Source: Streptomyces sp. NBC_01283
GTDB taxonomy: Bacteria; Actinomycetota; Actinomycetes; Streptomycetales; Streptomycetaceae
NCBI RefSeq assembly: GCF_041435335.1
Contig: NZ_CP108430.1
Location: 7,157,001 to 7,221,000, forward strand
Direction of reading: 5' to 3'
DNA length: 64,000 nucleotides
Shown in pieces: positions 1 through 8,037 of the stretch. The position numbers and the translations under genes are program-made. The notes below the pieces were generated by a model, which worked only from the letters and a program-made list of their open reading frames with translations, was not told where the DNA came from and ran no database searches. The first letter of the stretch is position 1, and the number at the start of each line of letters is the position of its first letter.

Positions 1-215
1 TGGCACCTATACCGACCCCTCCCGCCGAACCCCAGGACAGCTTCGACGCCTACGTCGGCCTCGCGGCCGAGGGCGCCGAGCGGCAGGCCCGCGAGCGCGG
101 CTGGTCCACCGTCAGGTCGCTGCCGCCGGGCGCGATCATCACCATGGAGTACCTCGCGGGGCGGCTCAACTTCGAGGTCAAGGAAGGCGTCGTGATCCGC
201 TGCTGGAAGGGCTGA
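1..215 (+). CDS. I78 family peptidase inhibitor (5' edge-truncated)
   Basis: Small protein of about 70 residues. The window starts one base into what is most likely its ATG, because the first codon reads as a bare TG. The C-terminal half has the potato-inhibitor-like I78 pattern: LPPGAIITMEYLAGRLNF, then an acidic and basic stretch and a short RCWKG terminus. Members of this family act as small serine-protease inhibitors, and no signal peptide is visible, so a cytoplasmic role is likely. It ends just before a strong hairpin terminator. The family call rests on motif recognition only. Confidence 0.75.
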   Translation, partial: APIPTPPAEPQDSFDAYVGLAAEGAERQARERGWSTVRSLPPGAIITMEYLAGRLNFEVKEGVVIRCWKG

Positions 216-272
216 TGACTCCGGTCGGCCCCGGCGGCGTATGACCACGGCACGGCGGCCACGGCACGGCGA

Positions 273-305
273 AAGGCCCCGGTTCCTGGACGGAACCGGG
301 GCCTT
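273..305. terminator. Bidirectional hairpin terminator
   Basis: Perfect 14-bp stem (273-286 with 292-305) and a 5-nt loop between the convergent I78 inhibitor and PAP2 genes. The arms start AAGG and end CCTT, so either strand has a short A/T end. Confidence 0.8.
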
Positions 306-354
306 CGCGATGCGGGGGATGGGTTGTGCGTACCGGCCCCCGCTGTCTTCGGGG

Positions 355-1368
355 CTAGCCGCCCGCCACCGGGCGGGGCGACGTGGCGGCGCGTGAGGCC
401 CGCTCGGAGTGCGGCGGGCGGCGGCTGCCTGCCGGAGTGACCGGGCTGCGCTCGGAGCGCGGTGTGTGCGGTCCCGGCGCGAGGTAGGCCGGGGCGCGGG
501 CCGGGCGGGCGGCGCCGACCGGCTCGCGGAGCGGGGGCTCGCCGGGCGGGGCGGTCGCGGGCTGCGGCACCCTCGCGGGGGCCGGGGCGACCGGGGCCGT
601 GAGACCGGCGCGGCGGGCGCGCCACAGGTCCCGCAGGCTGAAGATCCAGCCCTCGACCCGGGTGAGCAGCGGCTCCACCCAGGGCAGCGCGAGCAGGACG
701 AGCAGACCCGCGGCCCAGCCGAGGAGGACGTCGCTCAGCCAGTGCGTGCCGAGGTACACCGTGGTCAGGCCGACGCTGAGGGAGACCACGGCGGAGAGCG
801 CCGAGAGGTAGCGGCGGGTACGCGGGGTGGAGGCCATATAGGCCAGGATTCCCCAGGTCACGACGGCGTTGGCGGTGTGGCCGGAGGGAAATATATCGCC
901 GCCGAGCCACATCTCGTTGGCGCCGATCGTGGTGGCGTAGTGCGGGCCGAGGCGGCCCATGCCGAGCTTGGCGGCGCCGACCGTGACGTTGAGCAGCAGC
1001 AGGGCGGCGCCGAACGTCAGGAGCGGTCGGATGGTGTGCTGACGCCAGGAGCGCCAGCCCAGCCAGGCCGCGACCATCACGGCGGTCGGGCCGCGCTGGC
1101 CGAGGACCACCCAGTAGTCGAGGAAGGCGTGGATCTCGGGCCACTGCTGGTAGGGCCGGAAGAACATGACCTGCCAGTCGAACCGCACCAGCCACGACGT
1201 GGTCAGCACGGCGACCACGATGGCGAGGTAGAAGGCCAGGGTCGCGCTGAAGAGCACGATCCTGTGTCTGCTCATCCTCGGCAGATCGAGGCCGGCCGGT
1301 CGTTCCGGCTCCCGGTCGAGACGGGCGAAGACCCGGTCCAGACGGGTGAGGTTTCGTTCGGTACGCAC
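355..1368 (-). CDS. Membrane PAP2-family phosphatase
   Basis: Integral membrane phosphatase of the PAP2 (type 2 phosphatidic acid phosphatase) superfamily, expected to dephosphorylate a lipid phosphate or pyrophosphate at the membrane. Several hydrophobic segments surround the three signature regions: a K-x-GMGR-LGP segment, the PSGHTAN block, and the TTVYLGTHWLSDVLLG block carrying the catalytic His and Asp. The C-terminal 70 residues are Pro/Ala/Arg-rich and probably cytoplasmic. The frame is open to an ATG at 1497, but a GTG at 1368 gives the conserved-looking N-terminus RTERNLTRLDR. A TAACGT hexamer 7 nt before that GTG suggests a leaderless transcript. A shorter ATG at 1275 would also be possible. 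The substrate is unknown. Confidence 0.85.
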   Translation of the reverse strand: MRTERNLTRLDRVFARLDREPERPAGLDLPRMSRHRIVLFSATLAFYLAIVVAVLTTSWLVRFDWQVMFFRPYQQWPEIHAFLDYWVVLGQRGPTAVMVAAWLGWRSWRQHTIRPLLTFGAALLLLNVTVGAAKLGMGRLGPHYATTIGANEMWLGGDIFPSGHTANAVVTWGILAYMASTPRTRRYLSALSAVVSLSVGLTTVYLGTHWLSDVLLGWAAGLLVLLALPWVEPLLTRVEGWIFSLRDLWRARRAGLTAPVAPAPARVPQPATAPPGEPPLREPVGAARPARAPAYLAPGPHTPRSERSPVTPAGSRRPPHSERASRAATSPRPVAGG

Positions 1369-1381
1369 CCAATCGACGTTA
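1369..1381 (-). promoter_or_regulatory. Candidate -10 for leaderless PAP2 gene
   Basis: On the minus strand TAACGT (1376-1381) sits 7 nt before the GTG and no Shine-Dalgarno is present. No good -35 is seen. Confidence 0.35.
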
Positions 1382-1604
1382 CAGCGAGTGAGTGAGGGAC
1401 TAGGCCGAATCAGTGGCTTTGTGATGACGATGTGATGTGGCATTGATCTCAGACGGAAGTTTATTCCTGAGGTTTCCCTATTCCGAGACGAGGCCATTAC
1501 CGAATTCGTTGATCATTTGCGGGACCGTTTTATGGCCCTTATTAATTCGTTCACCGGGGGCTGGTGCGGAATTTCCCGTGCGCTCACCGGGACCCCGGAA
1601 ATGA

Positions 1605-2765
1605 TCATGGCGGACCCGAGCCGTTCAGCCAGAACGCCCCGTACACCGCGCTCGCCACGGCCACACCCCCCAGGACCAGCGCCGACCTGGGCGTACGCAG
1701 CCGGGCGAGCGCCACCGCGAGCGGCAGGAGCAAGGGGAAGGCGGGCAGCAGGAGGCGCGGCTTCGAGCCGAAATAGCCCGCGGCGCACAGGGCGAGCGCC
1801 ACGACGATCCCGCAGTAGACGAGGAGCGGCAGCGGCTGCTTCCTCCGTACGCCGATGACGTACAGCCAGACCACCAGGGCGACCCCGAGGATCAGGCCGA
1901 CTCCCGCGAGGGCTCCGGGGAAGCCGGTGAACTTGTCGCCGACGAAGCGGGCGAAGGCGTAGCCGAAGTCGAAGCCGTTGCCCCAGCCCGCCTGGACGTC
2001 GAGATAGCCGAGGAGGCCGTCGCCGGTGCGGTGGCCGACCCACAGGACGTAGCCCGCGGCGCCGAGCGGCGCGAGGACCACCCCGAGGATCATGTGCGGG
2101 TCGGGCCTGCGCTCCCGGTGCAGGCGGACGGCTGCCGTCACCCAGATCGCGGCGACGACCGCGGCACCGACCGGCCGGGTCAGGCCCGCGCAGGAGGCGA
2201 GCACGCCCGCCCACACCCAGCGGCCGGTGAGCACCGCGTACAGCGACCAGGCCGCGAGCGCGGTGAAGAGGGACTCGCTGTACGCCATCGACTGCACGAT
2301 CCCCACGGGGAGGACCGCCCACAGCGCGACCGCGCAGACACCGGCCCGGCGTCCGTACAGATGGTCGGCGATCGCGAAGATCCCCGCGGCGGCGCAGAGC
2401 GAGGCGAGCCAGCTCACCACCAGGCCGGCATCGGCGTACGACAACGGGCTGATCGCCGAGACGAGACGTTCCAGCCAGGGCAGCAGCGGGAAGAACGCGA
2501 GGTTCGAGTGGACGCTGCCGTCCGGGAGCGTCACCTCCCAGCCGTAGCCGTGCTCGGCGACGCGGGTGTACCAGAGGGAGTCCCAGCGGGCGGTGAGGAG
2601 GGTGTGCGGGCTCTTGCCCGCCGCCGCGCTCCACGCGGCGAGGACCACGACCCCCAGGGCGCGCACCCCCGCATAGGCGAGGAGTGCGGGCGCCGCACGG
2701 CGCAGCGCGGCGCTCGCACGGGCGCCGTACGACGGCGGGGGCAGGCGTTGGTCCAGGTCGGTCAC
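1605..2765 (-). CDS. PIG-V-like membrane mannosyltransferase
   Basis: Polytopic membrane protein of about 386 residues resembling PIG-V/GPI-mannosyltransferase-II-type GT-C enzymes, which use polyprenyl-phosphate mannose on the outer membrane face. Evidence is the TARWDSLWYTRVAEHGYG block after the first hydrophobic segment, the LAFFPLLPWLERL block, and then a series of alternating hydrophobic helices. GT-C enzymes use the acidic loop after the first helix for catalysis, and D in RWDSLWY fits. The longer frame opens at 2879. GTG 2765 is preferred because it starts VTDLDQRLPPPS, and a GATAAT hexamer lies 7 nt upstream with no ribosome binding site. It is divergent from the MFS exporter across a palindrome. 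The acceptor glycan or protein is unknown. Confidence 0.75.
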   Translation of the reverse strand: MTDLDQRLPPPSYGARASAALRRAAPALLAYAGVRALGVVVLAAWSAAAGKSPHTLLTARWDSLWYTRVAEHGYGWEVTLPDGSVHSNLAFFPLLPWLERLVSAISPLSYADAGLVVSWLASLCAAAGIFAIADHLYGRRAGVCAVALWAVLPVGIVQSMAYSESLFTALAAWSLYAVLTGRWVWAGVLASCAGLTRPVGAAVVAAIWVTAAVRLHRERRPDPHMILGVVLAPLGAAGYVLWVGHRTGDGLLGYLDVQAGWGNGFDFGYAFARFVGDKFTGFPGALAGVGLILGVALVVWLYVIGVRRKQPLPLLVYCGIVVALALCAAGYFGSKPRLLLPAFPLLLPLAVALARLRTPRSALVLGGVAVASAVYGAFWLNGSGPP

Positions 2766-2778
2766 GGGCTCGATTATC
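2766..2778 (-). promoter_or_regulatory. Candidate -10 for leaderless PIG-V-like gene
   Basis: GATAAT on the minus strand (2773-2778) ends 7 nt before the GTG at 2765. Confidence 0.35.
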
Positions 2779-2832
2779 GGCGCAGGCGGGAACCGGCCGC
2801 CCGCCCGGGTGCGTGGTCCAGGAGTGTGCCGC

Positions 2833-2846
2833 GTGGCGTACGCCAC
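2833..2846. promoter_or_regulatory. 14-bp perfect palindrome (candidate operator)
   Basis: GTGGCGTACGCCAC is a perfect dyad in the 230-bp gap between the divergent mannosyltransferase and MFS genes. Its size fits a TetR-, MarR- or GntR-type operator, but no such regulator gene is adjacent. Confidence 0.4.
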
Positions 2847-2995
2847 ACCGTCTGCGCGCAACCGTGAGAGGTCCACCACGCGACACTGCCGTGAACTCGC
2901 GTACTCTGACGGCTCACTCGCCTTTCGTTGCCGCCAGCTGGGAGATCACGTCCCGCGGGGCCGCCGATGCGAGGGATCACTGGGAGGTATCGCAC

Positions 2996-4627
2996 ATGTC
3001 GGGTTCAACCACGGCCACCGCCCCTTCCGGCCGTCGGGTACCCGGGTCGCAGGGTGGCGCCAACCGCTGGCTGGTGCTCGTCGTTCTCTGCGTGAGCCTG
3101 CTGCTCGTCGCCGTCGACGCCACCGTTCTGCACGTCGCCGTGCCCGCCGTCACCGAGGACCTGAAGCCCGGTGGCATCGAGCTGCTGTGGATCGTGGACA
3201 TCTATCCACTGATCTGCGCCTCGCTGCTCATCCTCTTCGGCACCCTCGGTGACCGGGTGGGCCGCAGACGCGTGCTGCTCCTCGGTTATGCCCTCTTCGG
3301 CGTGGCATCGGCCGTGGCCGCCATGGCGGACAACGCCCAGATCCTGATCGCTGCCCGCGCCCTGCTCGGCGTCGGCGGCGCGATGATCATGCCCGCGACG
3401 CTCTCGATCCTCCGCCAGGTCTTCCCCGACCGGCGGGAGCGCGCCGTCGCCATCGGCGTGTGGAGCGCGGTGGCCGGTATCGGCGCCGCGGGCGGGCCGC
3501 TGCTCGGGGGGTTCCTCCTTGAGCACTTCTGGTGGGGCTCGGTCTTCCTCATAAACATCCCGCTGATGCTGGTCAGCCTGCCCATCGGGCGTCTGCTGCT
3601 TCCCGAGTCGACGGGCGACCGCGACGGGCCGTGGGACGTGGTCGGCGCGCTGATGGCCGCGGGCGGCCTCTTCGGCCTCGTGTTCGCGGTGAAGCGGGCG
3701 GGCGGCGGCGAGTCACCGTTCGGCATGACGACCCTCCTCTCGTTCTTCCTGGGCGCGGCCCTCCTGGTCGGCTTCGTCCGCAGGCAGCGGCGGCGCAAGC
3801 ACCCGCTCATAGACCTGTCGATGTTCGCGCGGCCCGCGTTCAGCACCTCGCTGGGCTGCATCGTGCTCGCGATGCTCGCCCTGGTCGGCCTGGAACTGGT
3901 CGCCGCGCAGTATCTGCAGCTGGTGCTCGGCCTCTCCCCGCTGGAGACCGGCATGCGGCTGGTGCCGCTCACCGTCGCCGCGATGGCCGCGGGCCTCGCC
4001 GGATCGAAGCTCCTGCACCGCTTCGGCCCGCGCGCGATGGTCGCCTCCGGCTTCACCCTCACGGCGGTGGCCGTGGTGATCCTCACCGGCATGGGCGACC
4101 AGCTGAACGACCCGCTGATGATGACCAGCTTCGTGCTGCTGGGCCTCGGCCTGCAGACCACGCTCTTCGGGTCCTACGAGTCGATGCTCAGCGAGGCGCC
4201 CCAGGCGCAGGCGGGCGGCGCCGCCGCGATCGGCGAGACCTCGTACCAGCTGGGTGCCGGCATCGGCATCGCGCTGCTCGGCAGCGTCATGAACGCGGCG
4301 TACGCGCCGGGCCTCTCCTCCGTGCGGGGCGTGCCCGCCAAGGAGAGCGCCGCCGCGAGCCACTCGCTCGGCGAGGCGTACGAAGTCGCTTCGGGGCTCG
4401 GCGGCGGGGCGGGCGAGGCCCTGCGCAACGCCGCCCGCGAGTCCTTCGTGCACGGACTGCATGTGACCTTGCTGGTCAGTGCGGGGCTGCTGCTGCTCGG
4501 CGCCCTGATGGCGCTGAAGCTGCCGCGGACCATGGAGTGCGGGACGCCTGCGGCGCTGCCCGAGCGGGAGCAGGGGGTACCGGCGCCCCGGGGCGAGGCG
4601 GGAGTCCCCGCGGAGTCCGTCCGCTGA
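2996..4627 (+). CDS. MFS exporter, DHA2 (14-TM) drug:H+ antiporter
   Basis: 543-residue transporter of the major facilitator superfamily, DHA2 branch, expected to export drugs or toxic metabolites with proton exchange. The first helix carries the DATVLHVAVPAV motif (motif D1 of 14-TM exporters). Motif A follows after helix 2 as GDRVGRRRVLLLGY, and the antiporter motif C is VWSAVAGIGAAGGPLLGG. About 14 hydrophobic segments are visible, with a large periplasmic loop before the last helix, as in SmvA/QacA-type proteins. The start is set by TGGGAGGT 6 nt before ATG 2996, although the frame is open further upstream. No regulator is encoded next to it. A hairpin follows the gene. The substrate cannot be told from sequence. 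Confidence 0.9.
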   Translation: MSGSTTATAPSGRRVPGSQGGANRWLVLVVLCVSLLLVAVDATVLHVAVPAVTEDLKPGGIELLWIVDIYPLICASLLILFGTLGDRVGRRRVLLLGYALFGVASAVAAMADNAQILIAARALLGVGGAMIMPATLSILRQVFPDRRERAVAIGVWSAVAGIGAAGGPLLGGFLLEHFWWGSVFLINIPLMLVSLPIGRLLLPESTGDRDGPWDVVGALMAAGGLFGLVFAVKRAGGGESPFGMTTLLSFFLGAALLVGFVRRQRRRKHPLIDLSMFARPAFSTSLGCIVLAMLALVGLELVAAQYLQLVLGLSPLETGMRLVPLTVAAMAAGLAGSKLLHRFGPRAMVASGFTLTAVAVVILTGMGDQLNDPLMMTSFVLLGLGLQTTLFGSYESMLSEAPQAQAGGAAAIGETSYQLGAGIGIALLGSVMNAAYAPGLSSVRGVPAKESAAASHSLGEAYEVASGLGGGAGEALRNAARESFVHGLHVTLLVSAGLLLLGALMALKLPRTMECGTPAALPEREQGVPAPRGEAGVPAESVR

Positions 4628-4633
4628 ACCGAA

Positions 4634-4653
4634 CCCCGGCGCGACAGCCGGGG
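4634..4653 (+). terminator. Hairpin terminator after MFS gene
   Basis: CCCCGGC and GCCGGGG (7-bp arms, 6-nt loop) begin 6 nt after the MFS stop. There is no U-run, as is usual in this genus. Confidence 0.5.
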
Positions 4654-4708
4654 CGGGCCGCTCTGGACGTGCGGGATGCTGCGTCGTAACGTCAGCCGAG
4701 CCGTAGCT

Positions 4709-4725
4709 AACTACCACTGCTAGTT
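4709..4725. promoter_or_regulatory. AT-rich dyad before acyl-CoA dehydrogenase
   Basis: AACTA and TAGTT are 5-bp inverted arms 7 nt apart in an unusually A/T-rich patch 22 nt before the start codon. TAGTTT (4721-4726) could be a -10. The promoter or operator role is a guess. Confidence 0.3.
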
Positions 4726-4746
4726 TTCGTGTCGCCGGAGGCCCGC

Positions 4747-5943
4747 ATGTCCGCAAGCGCCCGCATCCCTCTGCCGCCCTTCGACCCCGCCGACCCCCTC
4801 GGCATCGACGACCTCCTGGAGCCGGAGGATCTCGCGATCCGGGAGACCGTCCGCAGCTGGGCGGCCGACCGCGTCCTGCCGCACATCGCCGACTGGTACG
4901 AGAAGGGCGAGCTGCCCGGCATCCGCGATCTCGCCCGCGAGCTCGGCTCGATCGGCGCGCTCGGCATGTCCCTGGAGGGCTACGGCTGCGCCGGGGCGAG
5001 CTCCGTCCAGTACGGGCTCGCCTGCCTGGAGCTGGAGGCCGCCGACTCCGGCATCCGCTCGCTCGTCTCCGTGCAGGGCTCCCTCGCCATGTACGCCATC
5101 CACCGCTTCGGCTCCGAGGAGCAGAAGCAGCGCTGGCTGCCCGGCATGGCCGCGGGCGAGATCATCGGCTGCTTCGGCCTGACCGAGCCCGACCACGGCT
5201 CCGACCCGGCGTCCATGCGCACCTTCGCCAAGAAGGACGGCACCGACTGGGTGCTCACCGGACGCAAGATGTGGATCACCAACGGATCGGTGGCCGGGGT
5301 CGCCGTGGTCTGGGCCCACACCGACGACGGGATCAGGGGCTTCGTCGTCCCCACCGAGGCCCCCGGCTTCTCGGCGCCCGAGATCAAGCACAAGTGGTCG
5401 CTGCGCGCGAGCGTCACCAGTGAGCTGGTGTTGGACGAGGTGCGGCTGCCCGCCGACGCCGTGCTTCCCGAGGTCACCGGGCTCAAGGGCCCGCTGAGCT
5501 GTCTCTCCCACGCGCGCTACGGCATCGTCTGGGGAGCCATGGGCGCGGCCCGCTCCTCCTTCGAGGCGGCCGTCGAGTACTCCAAGACCCGCGAGCAGTT
5601 CGGCAGGCCCATCGGCGGCTTCCAGCTCACCCAGGCCAAGCTCGCCGACATGGCGGTCGAGCTGCACAAGGGCATCCTGCTCGCGCACCACCTCGGCCGG
5701 CGCCTGGACGCGGGCAGGCTCCGCCCCGAACAGGTCAGCTTCGGCAAGCTCAACAACGTACGAGAAGCGATCGAGATCTGCCGCACGTCCCGGACGATCC
5801 TGGGCGCGAACGGGATCTCGCTGGAGTACCCCGTCATGCGGCATGCGACGAACCTCGAATCGGTGCTCACCTATGAGGGCACCGTCGAGATGCATCAGCT
5901 CGTGTTGGGCAAGGCGCTCACCGGCCTTGACGCCTTCCGGTGA
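4747..5943 (+). CDS. Acyl-CoA dehydrogenase, glutaryl-CoA dehydrogenase type
   Basis: 398-residue FAD enzyme of the acyl-CoA dehydrogenase family. The closest match by eye is glutaryl-CoA dehydrogenase, which oxidatively decarboxylates glutaryl-CoA to crotonyl-CoA in Lys/Trp catabolism. Seen in order: helical N-domain, the CFGLTEPDHGSDP block, the beta domain with GRKMWITNG, an HARYGIVWGAMGAA segment, REQFGRPIGGFQLTQ, and the C-terminal RTILGANGISLEYPVMRH block. E in the LTYEGTVEMHQL block (SVLTYEGT) is the likely catalytic base. Start ATG 4747 has CGGAGG 5 nt upstream, and an in-frame GTG at 4729 lies before that site. It converges on sepF with only 13 bp between the stops. Substrate specificity within the family is not certain. 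Confidence 0.85.
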   Translation: MSASARIPLPPFDPADPLGIDDLLEPEDLAIRETVRSWAADRVLPHIADWYEKGELPGIRDLARELGSIGALGMSLEGYGCAGASSVQYGLACLELEAADSGIRSLVSVQGSLAMYAIHRFGSEEQKQRWLPGMAAGEIIGCFGLTEPDHGSDPASMRTFAKKDGTDWVLTGRKMWITNGSVAGVAVVWAHTDDGIRGFVVPTEAPGFSAPEIKHKWSLRASVTSELVLDEVRLPADAVLPEVTGLKGPLSCLSHARYGIVWGAMGAARSSFEAAVEYSKTREQFGRPIGGFQLTQAKLADMAVELHKGILLAHHLGRRLDAGRLRPEQVSFGKLNNVREAIEICRTSRTILGANGISLEYPVMRHATNLESVLTYEGTVEMHQLVLGKALTGLDAFR

Positions 5944-5956
5944 GCGGCCCTGCCCG

Positions 5957-6400
5957 CTAGCTCTGGTTGAAGAAACCGTCCGCCGGACGGCTCGTCGCCT
6001 CCCCGTTGACGATGTGCGTGTCGGCGGGGGTGAGCAGGAACACCCGCGTCGCCACGCGCTCGATGGAGCCGCGCAGACCGAACGTCAGGCCCGCCGCGAA
6101 GTCCACGACGCGCTTGGCGTCGCCGGGCTCCATCGACGTGAGGTTGATGATGACCGGGACGCCGTCCCGGAAGAGCTCGCCGATGCCGCGCGCGTCCCGG
6201 AAACTGTCCGGGGTCACGGTCCCGATCCGGCGCCCTTCCTCTTCGGCGGCCTCGGCGACCACCCGCACCCGCGGGTCGGTCACCCAGGCTTCGCCGGGAC
6301 CCTCGGCCCCGTCGTCGTCGTAGCCGTCGTAGTAACGCTCGTCATTGTTGTTGTCGTCGACGAGGCCAAGCCAGGCACTCGCCTTGCGCACCGATCCCAT
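5957..6400 (-). CDS. sepF: Cell division protein SepF paralogue
   Basis: 147-residue SepF-family protein. SepF binds FtsZ and tethers it to the membrane in Gram-positive bacteria. The N-terminal part [16 protein letters not shown] forms the amphipathic membrane-binding helix, followed by an acidic, Tyr-rich linker. The core domain (about residues 45-135) contains [20 protein letters not shown] and [23 protein letters not shown]. The length is typical. GAGGAGG lies 7 nt before the ATG. Streptomyces usually encode several SepF-like proteins, and this copy is not in the ftsZ cluster, so it is a dispersed paralogue with perhaps a sporulation-specific role. Its neighbours give no division context. 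The family assignment is firm and the specialised role is not. Confidence 0.9.
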   Translation of the reverse strand: MGSVRKASAWLGLVDDNNNDERYYDGYDDDGAEGPGEAWVTDPRVRVVAEAAEEEGRRIGTVTPDSFRDARGIGELFRDGVPVIINLTSMEPGDAKRVVDFAAGLTFGLRGSIERVATRVFLLTPADTHIVNGEATSRPADGFFNQS

Positions 6401-6689
6401 GGACGCCTCCTCTCACAGCGGGCTTTCTGCGTTCCGCATCCCCATGTTCGTCCATGATGCGGATAGTGCGCCAAGTGGATAGTCGCCGCGCGGGGTTTTC
6501 GTGACGGTACTGGTGCAGAGTCAACACGCCGTTACGCGTGATTCCCCAAGGGTCCTGCTGTGTACGGCTGCTGACAGTGAGTGAAATATGATCCTTCACG
6601 GCGTATGGGTGACGACCGGTGCGTCCGGGTGAACGGACCCCTCGATACGATGCCCCAGTTGATCGAAAACAGGCTCACGGGGGAGTCGC

Positions 6690-7979
6690 ATGTTCGGAAT
6701 CGTCAGGCCCTGCAGTCATCGTCTGGGCGAGGGGCTGAAAACACAATGGATGGCGCACCTCTGCGGCCTCTGTCTCGCGCTGCGCAGTGATCACGGGCAG
6801 TTCGCCCGCGTCGTGACCAACTACGACGGCCTGATCATCTCGGTTCTGACGGAGGCTCAGGCCCAGAAGTCCACCGGCTGGCGCCGCACCGCGGGCCCCT
6901 GTCCGCTGCGCGGCATGCGCACCGCTTCCGTCGCGCAGGGCGAGGGCGCACGGCTCGCCGCCGCGGTCTCGCTGGTGCTCGCGTCGGCGAAGGTGCGCGA
7001 CCACGTCGTCGACGGGGACGGTCTCTTGGCCCGCAGGCCGGTGGCTGCCGCCGCCCGCAAGGTGGCACGGAGCTGGGACCGGGCGGGCGCCCGCACCGGC
7101 GCCGATGTGGGATTCGACACGGCGGTCCTGCTCGACGCCGTCGAACGGCAGGTCGGCATCGAGGGCTTGGCGGGCCCCGGTACCTCCCTGCTCACGGTCA
7201 CCGAGCCGACCGAGACCGCGACCGCCGCGGCCTTCGCGCACACCGCCGTCATCGCGGGCAGGCCGGGCAACGCCGAGCCGCTCGCCGAGGCCGGGCGGCT
7301 CTTCGGCAGGCTCGCGCACCTCCTGGATGCCGTGGAGGACAAGGAAGCTGACGCCGCGTCGGGTGCCTGGAACCCGCTGACGGCCACGGGCACCGGCCTC
7401 GCCGAGGCCCGGCGCCTGGCCGACGACGCGCTGCACGGCATTCGCCTGGCACTGCGCGACGCCGAATTCACCGACGGCAAGCTCGCCCATGTGCTGCTCG
7501 CGCACGAGCTGGGGCGTTCGGTGGACCGCGCCTTCGGCACCGACGCGTGCGGGCACACACATGAGGTGACGGCCCATCAGGGCGGCACGTTCGGACCGCC
7601 GCCGGGGCAGGGCGGGCCGTACGGACCTCCCTCCAGCGGTCCGTACGGCCCGCAGTCCCCGTACGGAGGTGGCAATCCGTACGGAGGCGGGGCGCCCGGC
7701 GGGCCCGTGGGTCCCGGCGGGCCCGGCGGCCCCGGCGGCCCCGGTGGCTTCGGGGGCGGGCCCGGGTCCGAGCCGCAGCCGCCGAAGCCGGGCAAGCGGG
7801 GCTTCTGGGCGGGGTGCGCGGTCGCCATCGGGCTCTGCTGCACCTGCAAGGTCTGCTGCGCCGATTCCTACGAGGGTCCCTGGTCCCGCAAGAAGCGGGA
7901 GGGCTGCTGCAACAACTGCGGCGACTGCGGGTGCTGCGGCATCTGTGAGTGCTGCCAGTGCTGTGACTGCGGGATCTAA
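6690..7979 (+). CDS. DUF5685 protein with collagen-like linker and Cys-rich tail
   Basis: 429-residue protein of unknown function in three parts. Residues 1-300 form the DUF5685-type helical domain starting MFGIVRPCSHRLGE and containing a CGLC motif near residue 25. Residues about 300-365 form a Gly/Pro/Tyr-rich low-complexity linker with runs of GGP triplets. Residues 376-428 contain 18 cysteines in CC and CxC pairs around a short basic stretch. No classical signal peptide is visible. The tail could bind metal or an Fe-S cluster, or be lipid-modified. Start ATG 6690 has GGGGGAG 5 nt upstream. The gene is divergent from sepF across 289 bp. The function is unknown. Confidence 0.75.
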   Translation: MFGIVRPCSHRLGEGLKTQWMAHLCGLCLALRSDHGQFARVVTNYDGLIISVLTEAQAQKSTGWRRTAGPCPLRGMRTASVAQGEGARLAAAVSLVLASAKVRDHVVDGDGLLARRPVAAAARKVARSWDRAGARTGADVGFDTAVLLDAVERQVGIEGLAGPGTSLLTVTEPTETATAAAFAHTAVIAGRPGNAEPLAEAGRLFGRLAHLLDAVEDKEADAASGAWNPLTATGTGLAEARRLADDALHGIRLALRDAEFTDGKLAHVLLAHELGRSVDRAFGTDACGHTHEVTAHQGGTFGPPPGQGGPYGPPSSGPYGPQSPYGGGNPYGGGAPGGPVGPGGPGGPGGPGGFGGGPGSEPQPPKPGKRGFWAGCAVAIGLCCTCKVCCADSYEGPWSRKKREGCCNNCGDCGCCGICECCQCCDCGI

Positions 7980-8037
7980 GAGAGCATCTAAGGGGTGAGA
8001 GGGCCCTGCGGAGGCACGGAAGGCCTCTGACGGGCCA

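Noticed and set aside
409..1395. 328-residue open frame opposite the PAP2 gene
   Set aside because: Arg/Gly-rich shadow of a gene on the other strand, as expected at this GC content. Many similar frames opposite real genes were ignored.
2684..2995. N-terminal extension of the MFS frame (about 104 residues)
   Set aside because: No ribosome binding site or hydrophobic segment, and the sequence reads as the antisense of the mannosyltransferase start. The GGGAGGT before ATG 2996 fixes the start.
7565..7760. GC-rich triplet repeats in the DUF5685 gene as a possible CRISPR or VNTR
   Set aside because: They encode a Gly/Pro-rich linker in frame and have no regular spacers.
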